The notes below the pieces were generated by a model. That model was not told the origin of the DNA and did not search any database. It saw only the letters and a program-made list of their open reading frames with translations. This document shows positions 27,355 through 35,869 of a stretch of 64,000 bases of DNA, piece after piece. The DNA is from Sporosarcina sp. P2. GTDB taxonomy: Bacteria > Bacillota > Bacilli > Bacillales_A > Planococcaceae. Where the stretch lies: positions 62,001 to 126,000 of the forward strand of contig NZ_PDYY01000009.1 of NCBI RefSeq assembly GCF_002743255.1. Reading direction: 5' to 3'. Numbering within the stretch: the first letter of the stretch is position 1; every line of letters begins with the position of its first letter. A program made the position numbers and the translations under genes.

Positions 27355-27471
27355 ATGAAAGTATATCACCTACATTCGATTCCTTCAGCAAGGAATCGAA
27401 TGTATTTCATGCCCATTGAACGTGCATTTACATTGCCAACTACTTTAGTTGAGGAGATTGGTCATAATTAA
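27355..27471 (+). other. Small ORF (38 codons) containing a perfect 15-bp inverted repeat
   Basis: ATG 27355 opens 38 codons (MKVYHLHSIPSARNR...EEIGHN). GAGGAG touches the ATG, which is too close to be an ideal SD. Inside it, 27371-27385 (TACATTCGATTCCTT) is exactly complementary to 27390-27404 with a CAGC loop and no T run after it. It could be a short gene remnant, a structured RNA element or a protein-binding palindrome; I do not recognise the peptide. Confidence 0.3.
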
Positions 27472-27564
27472 GCGTTTTTACTGCAATACTTCCAAAGCAA
27501 ATAACATTTTATTTTATAGGATTCAGGGTAGAAGAATAAAGAGATTCGAAATGGAGGAGATAAA

Positions 27565-27936
27565 ATGCCAGTACAGATAAAACGGGTTTATGAAGAGGCA
27601 GAGAGAGCGGATGGATTACGTGTGCTAGTTGATCGCGTGTGGCCACGTGGAGTGAGCAAGCAAGATGCACAAGTGGATGAATGGTTGAAAGAAGTAGGGC
27701 CGAGCACAGAGCTTCGCCAATGGTTTAATCATGACCCCGGTAAGTTTGATGATTTCAAGAAGAAGTATAAAGAAGAATTGAAGAATAATGAAGCACAGCA
27801 GGAAGAGTTAGAGAAGCTGAAAAACTGGACGAGAGAATATAAGAAGAATATAACGTTAGTATTTGGAGCGAAGGATGAAAAGAATAATCAAGCTGTAGTA
27901 TTAAAAGAAATCTTGGATCATCAGCAAGTGCAATAG
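27565..27936 (+). CDS. DUF488 family protein
   Basis: A 123-residue soluble protein starting MPVQIKRVYEEAE, with the family motif VDRVWPRGVSK (about 22-32), WFNHDPGKFDDF near 50-61 and the closing LVFGAKDEKNNQAVVLKEIL. This is the compact DUF488 form common in bacteria. Biochemical role is not established. ATG 27565 has an excellent GGAGGAG. It stands alone downstream of the SLH gene terminator; codon use looks like the neighbours. Confidence 0.88.
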   Translation: MPVQIKRVYEEAERADGLRVLVDRVWPRGVSKQDAQVDEWLKEVGPSTELRQWFNHDPGKFDDFKKKYKEELKNNEAQQEELEKLKNWTREYKKNITLVFGAKDEKNNQAVVLKEILDHQQVQ

Positions 27937-27950
27937 TTGAATACAAAAAA

Positions 27951-27982
27951 CGCAGTTCAAAATTACGCACACTTGAACTGCG
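27951..27982 (-). terminator. Terminator downstream of the DUF4385 gene
   Basis: CGCAGTTCAA (27951-27960) and TTGAACTGCG (27973-27982) are exact complements. The A run before it on the plus strand is a T run after the hairpin for minus-strand transcripts. Confidence 0.75.
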
Positions 27983-28047
27983 ATGATCCATACATCGATT
28001 GATCTTTCACTTATTTTTAAGGAAAACTATGCATTCCTGTTATTAGA

Positions 28048-28494
28048 TTACCCATATGCTTTCTGGTGTGCTTTTTTTCGCTTACTATAATCTTCATCTT
28101 GCCGAATAACGTCCCATCGTTCTTTGAAAATTTGTGCAGACTTTGCTTTGACTGGATCTATATCGCGGTCTTTTACCGTTCCATCTTCATTATACTTCCG
28201 TCCACTTTTATGATTCGCATAACGACGTGCACGTGTATATCCCATTTGAATGAATTTGCGCGCCATATCCATTCCGATGAAGTCATCTTGTCTTCGATAC
28301 TCTTCAAAAAGCTCATAAATTTTATCAGCAGACTCTTTTGCAATTTCAGGTGTTTTAAAACGCCAATGAGGTAAAATTTCACTTTTGTAAGGCTCAACCA
28401 ACAACACACCTTGTTCACCTCGTCCTACTCTATATAATTCAGGCTGTTTGCGTAAATCTAACGTACTGTAATCTAAATCATAATCAAATGGCAT
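28048..28494 (-). CDS. DUF4385 family protein
   Basis: A 148-residue soluble, charged protein with the family look: LDLRKQPELYRVGRGEQGVLLVEPYKSEIL..HWRFKTPE near the N terminus and ARKFIQMGYTRARRYANH in the middle. No catalytic motif is evident; function unknown. ATG 28494 has AAAGGATG in its upstream region. It is oriented opposite to its neighbours, consistent with an accessory insertion between mrfA and mrfB. Confidence 0.82.
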   Translation of the reverse strand: MPFDYDLDYSTLDLRKQPELYRVGRGEQGVLLVEPYKSEILPHWRFKTPEIAKESADKIYELFEEYRRQDDFIGMDMARKFIQMGYTRARRYANHKSGRKYNEDGTVKDRDIDPVKAKSAQIFKERWDVIRQDEDYSKRKKAHQKAYG

Positions 28495-28622
28495 ATACTC
28501 GCATCCTTTTTCCCTTACTGTACCCCCGAAAGAACGGTAGAAAACGTGCGAATTATTTATGTAAAATACTTTACAACAGAACGTACATTCCTTATACTAA
28601 AGCAAAAGGGGAGGGAACAGAC

Positions 28623-28844
28623 GTGCGCAATTCATTAGAAAAGGCCTTACGATACGGTGATATACTCGAAGTGATGTATGAAGCTAAAGATGGTTCCATT
28701 AGCAAACGAAAAATACGTGTACTGAATATACACGGTAAAACGTTTACAGCGTACTGTTTTTTGCGTAACTCCAAACGAACTTTCCTGATCGATCATGTAC
28801 TGGCAGTCGTTCCTGTAAGAGTGAAGGAAAAGGTTTTAATTTGA
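28623..28844 (+). CDS. Small WYL-like domain protein
   Basis: A 73-residue protein beginning MRNSLEKALRYGDIL. The beta-rich core (EVMYEAKDGSISKRKIRVL...FTAYCFLRNSKRTFLIDHVLAV) resembles a stand-alone WYL/Sm-like ligand-sensing fold without a DNA-binding part. The frame is open further upstream (28488), but GTG 28623 has the strong SD AAAGGGGAGGG. Function unknown; the WYL likeness is by eye and unconfirmed. Confidence 0.6.
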   Translation: MRNSLEKALRYGDILEVMYEAKDGSISKRKIRVLNIHGKTFTAYCFLRNSKRTFLIDHVLAVVPVRVKEKVLI

Positions 28845-29081
28845 TCGACATCAATATAGAAGGAACACAAGTGATCTGTCCCATTTTTTTAGGATGCATC
28901 GCTTTTTTCTTTATTCGAGATACGATGTAATGGAACGTCAGAAAATCAAATTACATATAAACCTACACATATCATGTATAATTTAGAGCATTACGATCAT
29001 TTCTGAGGTGAAGTTATGATAGACCAGTATGTAGCAAAAGTGAAATTTACTCTGTACTACAGACAAGGAGTTCAACATATA

Positions 29082-29138
29082 ATGGATAGCCAACAAATAG
29101 AGGAACAGATAGATGAGTTGAAACGTCATGTCATATGA
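29082..29138 (+). CDS. Very short ORF overlapping the mrfB start (possible leader peptide)
   Basis: ATG 29082, preceded by CAAGGAG (29064-29070), opens 18 codons (MDSQQIEEQIDELKRHVI) ending at TGA 29136-29138, 11 bases inside mrfB. The mrfB ATG itself has only a weak SD (GATGAG). The arrangement suggests coupled translation, with ribosomes finishing the small ORF and restarting at mrfB. The peptide is an amphipathic helix-like stretch with no known family. Confidence 0.4.
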   Translation: MDSQQIEEQIDELKRHVI

Positions 29139-30402
29139 GCAAAAACTGATGGCGATGAAATCACTTTTGAAGAAGACCGCTGTTGTTCAGGAAGTGGAAG
29201 AGACATTCAAGGCGCCACCAGCACCAAGCTATGAAAAACGCTGGCTGACGACAGGTATGAAGAAAATCGAAAATGAATTCGGTGTCGTCTACACACGTGT
29301 TATTCATTATCCACTCGATACGATGCACGGAGATTTTCGTTTGGGAGATGTCAAGCAGAAGTTGATGAAATGGTCTGAAGCTGAATATATGCACCCATTA
29401 TCTCCGAATGCCGGTAAGCTCCTATTTTTTGATACGGAGACAACTGGTTTAAAAGGCGCTGGAGCTGTCATTTTTTTAATTGGACTACTAGAATTAAAAT
29501 CTGATGAATTTGTCATGACACAGTACGTGTTGCCGAACCCAGATCATGAGGCAGCATTTCTTTATGCATCGGAATTATGGAGAGAAGGTCTTACACTCGT
29601 CACATATAACGGCAAAAGCTTTGATTTCCCTCAACTACAAACGCGTTGGTCATTACATCGGAAGTTGTTGCCGCCACTAGCTATCCCACATCAAATCGAT
29701 TTGTTACATGGATCGCGCCGTATTTGGAAAGGGCAGATGGAGTCATTCAAGTTGACCGAAGTGGAGCGAACACAGCTAGGCTTTCATCGCAAAGACGATA
29801 TACCAGGCCATATGGCGCCTATAATTTATCAAGATGCAGTGAAAAACGGTCGTGCAGAAATTTTAATGAAAGTCATGTGGCATAATGAATGGGATATCCT
29901 ATCGCTTGTGACACTCTTTAGTCTTTCTACCGATATCGTCATGGAAGAAGATAGTCAGCAAAATGCGCAAATCGCAACGAATATCGCCAAATGGTTCCAA
30001 GATCTTGGTTTGAAAGATCAGAGTTTCACAGAACTTAAACGAATTGCGGAAGTGTACGGGACGAGTTATCCTATGACGCATTATCATCTAGGCTTTTTAC
30101 TGAAGCGTCATAAAGAATTCAATCGAGCGATTCAGTCATTCGAAATCGTCGCAACGCACGGAACTGGCAGAGAACAGGTACTTGCTTATGAGGAACTGGC
30201 AAAATTATATGAGCACCAAGTAAAGGATTATTCGCTTGCATATGAGCACATACTAAGTGCGGATAATCTATTGCAGCAATCCAATGAATTTACATCGCGT
30301 TTTAGCAATCGGATGAAGAAATCATTAGCAAAACGGGAAATGCGAGTAAAGAGAAAATTATTTCCTGGGCAAGCGCAAGAAGCGACGCATGAAGAACAAT
30401 AG
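29128..30402 (+). CDS. mrfB: DEDD-type exonuclease, mitomycin repair factor B (YprB)
   Basis: A 424-residue protein with a 3'-5' exonuclease domain: FFDTETTGLKGAG (about 99-111, Exo I), YNGKSFDFP (Exo II) and a later NEWDILSLVTL stretch with the third acidic site. The C-terminal part is TPR-like and helical (about 295-400). It matches B. subtilis YprB/MrfB, the partner of MrfA in mitomycin adduct repair. The start ATG 29128 overlaps a preceding mini-ORF. It is followed by gpsB, as in B. subtilis. Confidence 0.92.
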   Translation: MSYEQKLMAMKSLLKKTAVVQEVEETFKAPPAPSYEKRWLTTGMKKIENEFGVVYTRVIHYPLDTMHGDFRLGDVKQKLMKWSEAEYMHPLSPNAGKLLFFDTETTGLKGAGAVIFLIGLLELKSDEFVMTQYVLPNPDHEAAFLYASELWREGLTLVTYNGKSFDFPQLQTRWSLHRKLLPPLAIPHQIDLLHGSRRIWKGQMESFKLTEVERTQLGFHRKDDIPGHMAPIIYQDAVKNGRAEILMKVMWHNEWDILSLVTLFSLSTDIVMEEDSQQNAQIATNIAKWFQDLGLKDQSFTELKRIAEVYGTSYPMTHYHLGFLLKRHKEFNRAIQSFEIVATHGTGREQVLAYEELAKLYEHQVKDYSLAYEHILSADNLLQQSNEFTSRFSNRMKKSLAKREMRVKRKLFPGQAQEATHEEQ

Positions 30403-30413
30403 TCTTTTTCAGT

Positions 30414-30443
30414 AAGACAAAGAATGACAACATATGCTATAAT
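30414..30443 (+). promoter_or_regulatory. Promoter for gpsB with extended -10
   Basis: TATAAT (30438-30443) is preceded by TGC, an extended -10, with a weak AAGACA (30414-30419) 18 bases before. It lies about 35 bases upstream of the gpsB start. Confidence 0.65.
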
Positions 30444-30479
30444 GACCTTATGGAATCACAGACGGAAGGACGTTTTGTC

Positions 30480-30779
30480 ATGGAATTAAAGCTAGATACG
30501 AAAACGATTTTGGAAAAAGAATTTAAACAGGCCATTCGAGGCTATAAACAAGAAGAAGTAGACTGGTTTTTAGATGATGTCATTCAAGACTATGAAACAT
30601 TCAAAAAAGAAATTGCACGTCTACAAGAAGAAAACACTAGATTGAAGTCGGAAGTCAACTCTTCTCAAAGGCGCTCAGCCACACCGGCTCCTCAAACGAC
30701 GAATATTGATATCATTCAGCGGATCGCGAATCTTGAAAGAGAAGTATTTGGCGATAAACTGGTTCAGCCTGAAGAGTAA
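30480..30779 (+). CDS. gpsB: Cell-division/cell-wall coordinator GpsB
   Basis: A DivIVA-like cytoplasmic protein of 99 residues that docks class A PBPs at the septum and shuttles between division and elongation. The N-terminal domain (ILEKEFKQAIRGYKQEEVDWFLDDVI, positions about 10-35) binds membrane and PBP tails, a coiled coil follows (about 36-62), then a linker and the C-terminal trimerisation helix (IIQRIANLEREVFG). ATG 30480 has GGAAGGA; the longer frame from 30450 lies over the promoter region. Its client ponA is in the same window. Confidence 0.95.
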   Translation: MELKLDTKTILEKEFKQAIRGYKQEEVDWFLDDVIQDYETFKKEIARLQEENTRLKSEVNSSQRRSATPAPQTTNIDIIQRIANLEREVFGDKLVQPEE

Positions 30780-30798
30780 AACTCACCACATGAAATAG

Positions 30799-30833
30799 AA
30801 GAACCGCCACGGTAAAATGTGGCGGTTCTTTTT
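30799..30833. terminator. Terminator between gpsB and alkA
   Basis: AAGAACCGCCAC and GTGGCGGTTCTT form a perfect 12-bp stem with a T run after it; it can also act for the converging alkA. Confidence 0.94.
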
Positions 30834-30836
30834 GGT

Positions 30837-31511
30837 TTAGTGAAGTCCATTTCTCGTGTTAATTAATTCTTCTATTGAATCAAAATCCTGAACAAAGCCG
30901 AGATGAATGGCTTCCCAAAGATAATGAGACGCAATCGAACGTTCAGGTGCAAAAAGTAGCGATTTCTTTATAAGTAGTTGACGCCGCTCCGATTTTTCAA
31001 TGCCATACAGCCACTGCGCAGACCGCTGGATTCCTACATCATCAATTGCGAGCACGTCTTGTCGGCCGAGTGATAAAATTAAAAACATTTCGGCTGTCCA
31101 TTTACCGATGCCTTTGACATGGGTTAATTGCTTGAGAATCGCGTCATCATCATATGCTCCAATATTTTTAAGGTCCAGTTCATGATTCACTATTTTGTCC
31201 ACAAGATCTTTTACATATTCCGCTTTTCTCCTAGTCAAGCCAACATCCCGCAAGTCTTCTGTAGAAGCGACGAGCAACCCATCAACCGTTATATGACCTC
31301 CAAGCAAATCGAGCAAACGTGCGTAGATGGCACTTGCGGCACTGACAGAGATCTGCTGACCGATGATGGAACGTACAATGGAAGACAAATAATCTGATCG
31401 TAACGGAACTTCGATATCTCCAATGAGAGTAATCAACTGTTTAAGTATAGAATCTTTAGCGCAAAGTGACTGAACTGCTGGATCTTGTGTACGAATATGA
31501 AGTGTTTCCAA
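30837..31511 (-). CDS. AlkA-like DNA-3-methyladenine glycosylase II
   Basis: HhH-GPD superfamily glycosylase removing alkylated bases. The 224-residue protein shows YLSSIVRSIIGQQISVSAA, the hairpin VKGIGKWTAEMF (about 130-141) and the catalytic aspartate in VLAIDDVGIQRS. It lacks the N-terminal TATA-like domain of E. coli AlkA, as in the short Gram-positive forms. The frame begins at GTG 31520, but that codon is part of the SD AGAGGTGA; TTG 31511 is better placed. It is probably transcribed after the UvrA paralogue just upstream. Confidence 0.9.
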   Translation of the reverse strand: METLHIRTQDPAVQSLCAKDSILKQLITLIGDIEVPLRSDYLSSIVRSIIGQQISVSAASAIYARLLDLLGGHITVDGLLVASTEDLRDVGLTRRKAEYVKDLVDKIVNHELDLKNIGAYDDDAILKQLTHVKGIGKWTAEMFLILSLGRQDVLAIDDVGIQRSAQWLYGIEKSERRQLLIKKSLLFAPERSIASHYLWEAIHLGFVQDFDSIEELINTRNGLH

Positions 31512-31549
31512 GTCGCTCACCTCTTATTTTGAAGTTAGAAGGTAAAGAT

Positions 31550-33820
31550 TCAGACACTTTCCCTCATCCATTTTGCTGTTAGCGTGTCTGCAGACAACAT
31601 TTCTTGTGGCGTTCCTTCGAAAAGTATAGAACCGCCACGTTTGCCGCCGCCTGGACCTAGCTCGATTATCCAATCACTCGCTGCAATAAAGTCTAGATTA
31701 TGTTCGATGATCATCACCGAGTTTCCTTTGTGTACGAGTTTTTGGAACAATTCAAGTAGCTTATCGTTATCGCTCATATGTAGTCCTAATGAAGGTTCGT
31801 CTAACAAATAGATTTTTCCTTCGTTTTGTAAGTGACTCGCCAGTTTGAGTCGCTGAATTTCCCCACCGCTTAATGAACTCGTCGTTTGGCCTAACGTGAG
31901 ATAATTTAAACCGACTTCCTCGAGCATATCCATTCTTTTTAATATCTTGGGCATAACAAAATACTCTTTAGACTCGTCAACTGTCAACTCTAAGATTTCT
32001 GCTATGTTTTTCCCCTGGTACATATAGGAGAGAGCCTCATCTGAATAACGTAATCCACCACATGATTCGCATACAACAGTTACGGGATCTGCAAAAGCCA
32101 CATCTGGAGTAGTGACTCCTTTCCCATCACATACTGGGCAAGCCCCCAACGAATTAAAGCTGAATAAACCGGCTGGCTGACCTGTTTCTTTCGCAAGGAT
32201 CTGCCGAATGTCATCCATAATTCCCATATAGGTAGCTAATGTGGAACGGCTAGAAATTCCGATACGGCCTTGGCTCACTTTAATGATATCGGGATATTTA
32301 GCCGAGAACGCTTCAAATAGTAGGGAACTCTTACCGGAACCTGAAACGCCGCAGACGGAAACGAGAACGTTTTTAGGGATATCAATCGACACATCTTGTA
32401 GATTGTTAGTATTCGCCCTAGTAACGGAAAAATAATCGCTTGACTGACGTGGTTGTTGATTGATTTCCAATTTGTGATCGAGTTTGGTTAATGCAGAGGT
32501 GCCTTTTAATCCATCAGGCTCTCCCTGATAGATAATTTCTCCACCTGCAGCACCCGCACCCGGAACCATTTCCACAATTTCATCCGCTACCTTTATTATG
32601 GATAGATCGTGTTCAATGACAATGACAGTATTATGATTAGCTTTCAGACTTCTGAGCATCTGAATAAGCATATCTACTTCTTCGGGATGAAGCCCCGCGC
32701 TTGGCTCATCGAAAATATACGTAATATTGTTTAAGCTGCTACCTAAATGCCGAGCAATTTTTACTCGTTGCGCTTCACCGCCAGAAAGTGTTCCCATTTT
32801 TCTTGACAGACTCAAATAGCCGAGTCCCAAGTCTATCAATTGCTGTACATTCGGGATCGCCTGTTGCGCAATGGACTCACCTAAGGGATCACGAATGTTT
32901 TTCAGTTCTAATAAAAGCTCTGTCAGTTCCAATTTATCGTATTCCGCAATATTGAAACCGTTAATTTTACACTTCAATACTTCTGGGTTTAATCCTGAAC
33001 CACCACAAGTAGGGCATAATGTATGGGTGGATACTGCCAGTACATCCTCTTGCGAAGTTTGTTTCAGTTTCGTTATATCCCGATTAATATATAGACGTAC
33101 AAATCTAGGTAATAAACCATCCCACTCATGATCATGCGGACCATCTTTCGTATGGAATGGTGCAAACACTCTTTCACCTTCAGGAGGTCCATAGATCAAT
33201 AAATTATACTGATCTTTCGGGTAAGCTTTAATTGGCAAATCGGGATCGAATAATCCGCCTGTCATCATCCACCTTCCTTGCCAACCAGAGGGGGACAGTG
33301 GCTTAAACTTTACTGCATATTCTCGCAGGGACTGGCCCAGATCGATCAGTTTATGTAAATCAGGGTACACGACTTCACCGAATCCGTTACACTCTGGACA
33401 TTTGCCAAATGAACTTTGACTCGAGAAATCAGTAGCAGAACCGATCGCGGATGAACCGATGCGGGAGAACAGTAGACGGATCAATGGATGAATATCCATG
33501 TACGTCCCGACTGTGGAGCGTGTATTTCCTCCAATAGGCTTTTGCTCCACCACAATAACCGGGCTTAGATGATGCATTAAATCTGCACGCGGTCTTTCAT
33601 AACGAGGCATTTGGTTTCGGACGTACAGCGGGTAATTCAACGTCATCTGCCGTCTACTTTCCGCGGCTAATGTGTCAAATACAACGGAGCTTTTTCCCGA
33701 ACCTGATAAGCCGGTAAATACCGTATTTTTTTCTTTTGGCAAGTTTACATCTATATTTTTTAAATTATTTTCTCGAAGTCCCCGTAAAACTATTTCATCT
33801 CTGACATCCTTCATCATCAT
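31550..33820 (-). CDS. UvrA-like ABC ATPase (short UvrA paralogue)
   Basis: A 756-residue UvrA relative, clearly shorter than true UvrA (about 950). Two ABC modules: Walker A GLSGSGKSS near the start and GVSGSGKSS in the second half; signatures LSGGEAQRVKIARHL and LSGGEIQRLKLASHL; and CxxC zinc elements (CPECNGFG, CPTCGGSG, CPVCDGKG with CESCGG). The missing length fits loss of the UvrB-binding region, as in UvrA2 or drug-resistance types. Three ATGs follow AGGAGG; the second or third is best spaced. Substrate unknown. It lies 38 bases upstream of alkA, so the two may be one operon. Confidence 0.9.
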   Translation of the reverse strand: MMMKDVRDEIVLRGLRENNLKNIDVNLPKEKNTVFTGLSGSGKSSVVFDTLAAESRRQMTLNYPLYVRNQMPRYERPRADLMHHLSPVIVVEQKPIGGNTRSTVGTYMDIHPLIRLLFSRIGSSAIGSATDFSSQSSFGKCPECNGFGEVVYPDLHKLIDLGQSLREYAVKFKPLSPSGWQGRWMMTGGLFDPDLPIKAYPKDQYNLLIYGPPEGERVFAPFHTKDGPHDHEWDGLLPRFVRLYINRDITKLKQTSQEDVLAVSTHTLCPTCGGSGLNPEVLKCKINGFNIAEYDKLELTELLLELKNIRDPLGESIAQQAIPNVQQLIDLGLGYLSLSRKMGTLSGGEAQRVKIARHLGSSLNNITYIFDEPSAGLHPEEVDMLIQMLRSLKANHNTVIVIEHDLSIIKVADEIVEMVPGAGAAGGEIIYQGEPDGLKGTSALTKLDHKLEINQQPRQSSDYFSVTRANTNNLQDVSIDIPKNVLVSVCGVSGSGKSSLLFEAFSAKYPDIIKVSQGRIGISSRSTLATYMGIMDDIRQILAKETGQPAGLFSFNSLGACPVCDGKGVTTPDVAFADPVTVVCESCGGLRYSDEALSYMYQGKNIAEILELTVDESKEYFVMPKILKRMDMLEEVGLNYLTLGQTTSSLSGGEIQRLKLASHLQNEGKIYLLDEPSLGLHMSDNDKLLELFQKLVHKGNSVMIIEHNLDFIAASDWIIELGPGGGKRGGSILFEGTPQEMLSADTLTAKWMRESV

Positions 33821-33949
33821 AGTCCTCCTTCAAACCTTACGTACTAGTCTTGCTAGATGATTTCCCTGTTTTAAGGAAGTTACACTAAAAGGACCACTTT
33901 TATCGTTGTTATTTGGAGAAGTGATTAATTTATACATGTAAACTCCTTT

Positions 33950-34054
33950 GCGCTCATACTTCATTCAAATCCGCTCAAAGCCATGCCGTACCCGCTCAAT
34001 GTCGTTTGCAATCCCCTCATAGCTATGCGGTATCCGCTCAATACGCAATAGATC
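33950..34054. repeat. Five-unit 21-bp tandem repeat
   Basis: Units start at 33950, 33971, 33992, 34013 and 34034, each exactly 21 bp and degenerate: the shared core is CCGCTCA(A/T) at the unit start, with ATGCGGTA-like ends in some. It lies in the noncoding gap between the UvrA paralogue and rnpB. The 21-bp period is two helical turns, so equal faces are presented. No ORF is carried. Confidence 0.8.
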
Positions 34055-34150
34055 TACACTAATTCATTCTCCACATCACGCAAACTATTTAATCTACCTC
34101 ATTCTAAACGAATTCATTGTATATCGAATGGATTTGGTGTATACTCAGGA

Positions 34151-34552
34151 GTGCCATAGAGAGTATTCAGGTAATCGCTGCAACTTCGGTTGTAGAGGAA
34201 AGTCCATGCTCACACGGATCTGAGATGACCGTAGTGTTCGTGCTCGGTGAAAAAATAAGCCGGGGCAATGCATTTGCATTGATGGCGGGAATAACTCCTA
34301 AGTCTTCGGATATGGACTAGATTCTCTGAAAGTGCCACAGTGACGTAGTCGGCATGGAAACATGTCGAGTGGAACGGGTAAACCCCACGAGTGAGAAACC
34401 CAAATTATGGTAGGGGCGTTCTTCCGAAAGAATTCAATGGAGGAAGGAACAGGCAATTGTCTGTAGATAGATGATTACCACTTCAAGTACGAGGCGCGAG
34501 CCGTTTGAGTACCGAAGAACAAAACATGGCTTACAGAATACTCTATGGCATT
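34151..34552 (+). ncRNA. rnpB: RNase P RNA (type B)
   Basis: Catalytic RNA that trims tRNA 5' leaders. The P1 stem is formed by TGCCATAGAGAGTATTC (34152-34168) and GAATACTCTATGGCA (34536-34550). Conserved core segments are recognisable: GGTAATCGCTGCA, GAGGAAAGTCCATGCTC, GAAAGTGCCACAGTGACG, GGTAAACCCC, GAGAAACCCAAATT and AACAAAACATGGCTTACAGAA. Overall length about 400 and the arrangement are those of Bacillus type B. Location between gpsB and ypsC is as in B. subtilis, apart from the repair genes inserted before it. Confidence 0.97.
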
Positions 34553-34565
34553 TATCTTACAATTA

Positions 34566-34598
34566 GCTCTCCTACAGATTTGGGAGAGTTTTTCTTTT
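34566..34598 (+). terminator. Terminator of rnpB
   Basis: CTCTCC (34567-34572) pairs with GGGAGAG (34582-34588), followed by TTTTTCTTTTT. Confidence 0.88.
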
Positions 34599-34679
34599 TA
34601 TAGAAGCGTACAAATACATATACCTTTCAAATGACAGAAAGGACATATTGACCAGAAGCAAAGAATGGAGTGTTGAAAC

Positions 34680-35807
34680 ATGAGTGAATACAAACTAGTA
34701 GCAACTGCTGCGATGGGACTTGAATCTATCGTCGCGTCTGAAATAAAAGATCTTGGCTATGAATGCCAAACAGAGAACGGAAAAGTTTATTTTACGGGTG
34801 ACGAAGAAGCCATTGCGAGAACGAATATGTGGTTACGTGTAGGTGATCGTGTACGAATCATTGTGGGCGAATTCAAAGCTTTTACATTTGATGAGTTATT
34901 CGAACGGACGAAAGCTTTGCCGTGGGAAGAGTTCTTGCCTGTAGATGCGGCATTCCCTGTTTCAGGTAAATCGGTCAAGTCAAAATTATTCAGTGTCCCA
35001 GACTGTCAGGCGATTGTGAAAAAGGCGATTGTCGAACGATTGAATAGTGCGTATAAACGAAGTGGATTCTTAAGTGAATCAGGACCGCTATTTAAATTAG
35101 AAGTTTCTATATTGAAGGATCACGTAACTTTGACGATAGACTCAAGTGGCCAAGGCTTGCATAAACGCGGCTATCGTATGGCTCAAGGGGACGCACCACT
35201 AAAGGAAACGATGGCAGCTGCACTCGTTAAACTTTCTAAGTGGAGCCCGAATCGTCCATTCGTAGATCCATTCTGTGGTTCTGGTACGATTGCTATCGAA
35301 GCGGCCATGATTGGACAAAATTTGGCGCCGGGTTATAACCGTTCGTTCTTAAGTGAAGAATGGCCTTGGATGAAAGCGGATGTGTGGGATCGTGTTCGCG
35401 AAGAAGTAGAAGACGTGGCCAAGTATGATTTAGAGCTCGATATTCGTGGGTTTGATGTTGATCACAATATTATTTCTATAGCACAGCGTAATGCTATGGA
35501 AGCAGGATTTACAGATTTGATTTCATTCGAACAGCGAGATGTGCGTGATTTGAGGCTCGAAGGAGAAAATGGCGTCTTGATCGCCAATCCGCCATATGGT
35601 GAACGACTTGGTGAAGTGGAAGAAGCAGAAGATATTGCGCAAGTACTTGGTGAGATTATGAAACAGTATCCGTCATGGTCAGTATATATTTTATCTTCAC
35701 TGGAAAACTATGAAACGATGTATGGCAAACGTGCAACAAAAAAACGTAAACTATTTAACGGCTTCATCCGTACTGATTTATATCAGTTCTGGGGACAGCG
35801 TTCATAA
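34680..35807 (+). CDS. ypsC: THUMP-domain SAM-dependent RNA methyltransferase (YpsC, RlmL-like)
   Basis: Probable 23S rRNA guanine-N2 methyltransferase. An N-terminal ferredoxin-like/THUMP RNA-binding part (about 1-160) precedes a Rossmann methyltransferase domain: DPFCGSGTIAIEAAM (about 197-211, SAM site) and the catalytic ANPPYGERLG (NPPY, about 304-313). The 375-residue length matches the RlmL half of E. coli RlmKL. ATG 34680; the SD is weak (GAGTG). It is next to ypvA, as in B. subtilis. The target base is not proven for this family member. Confidence 0.92.
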   Translation: MSEYKLVATAAMGLESIVASEIKDLGYECQTENGKVYFTGDEEAIARTNMWLRVGDRVRIIVGEFKAFTFDELFERTKALPWEEFLPVDAAFPVSGKSVKSKLFSVPDCQAIVKKAIVERLNSAYKRSGFLSESGPLFKLEVSILKDHVTLTIDSSGQGLHKRGYRMAQGDAPLKETMAAALVKLSKWSPNRPFVDPFCGSGTIAIEAAMIGQNLAPGYNRSFLSEEWPWMKADVWDRVREEVEDVAKYDLELDIRGFDVDHNIISIAQRNAMEAGFTDLISFEQRDVRDLRLEGENGVLIANPPYGERLGEVEEAEDIAQVLGEIMKQYPSWSVYILSSLENYETMYGKRATKKRKLFNGFIRTDLYQFWGQRS

Positions 35808-35869
35808 TTTGACGGGCAGGAAGAGGAGTACATCCCTCTTCCTTTCGCTTGCATTCAGGAGGAGTCAGT

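Noticed and set aside
33950..34054. CRISPR array
   Set aside because: Units are directly abutting 21-mers with no separate spacers and no cas genes nearby; it is a plain tandem repeat.
34117..34320. 67-codon ORF
   Set aside because: It lies within RNase P RNA, whose conserved core and P1 stem are clear.
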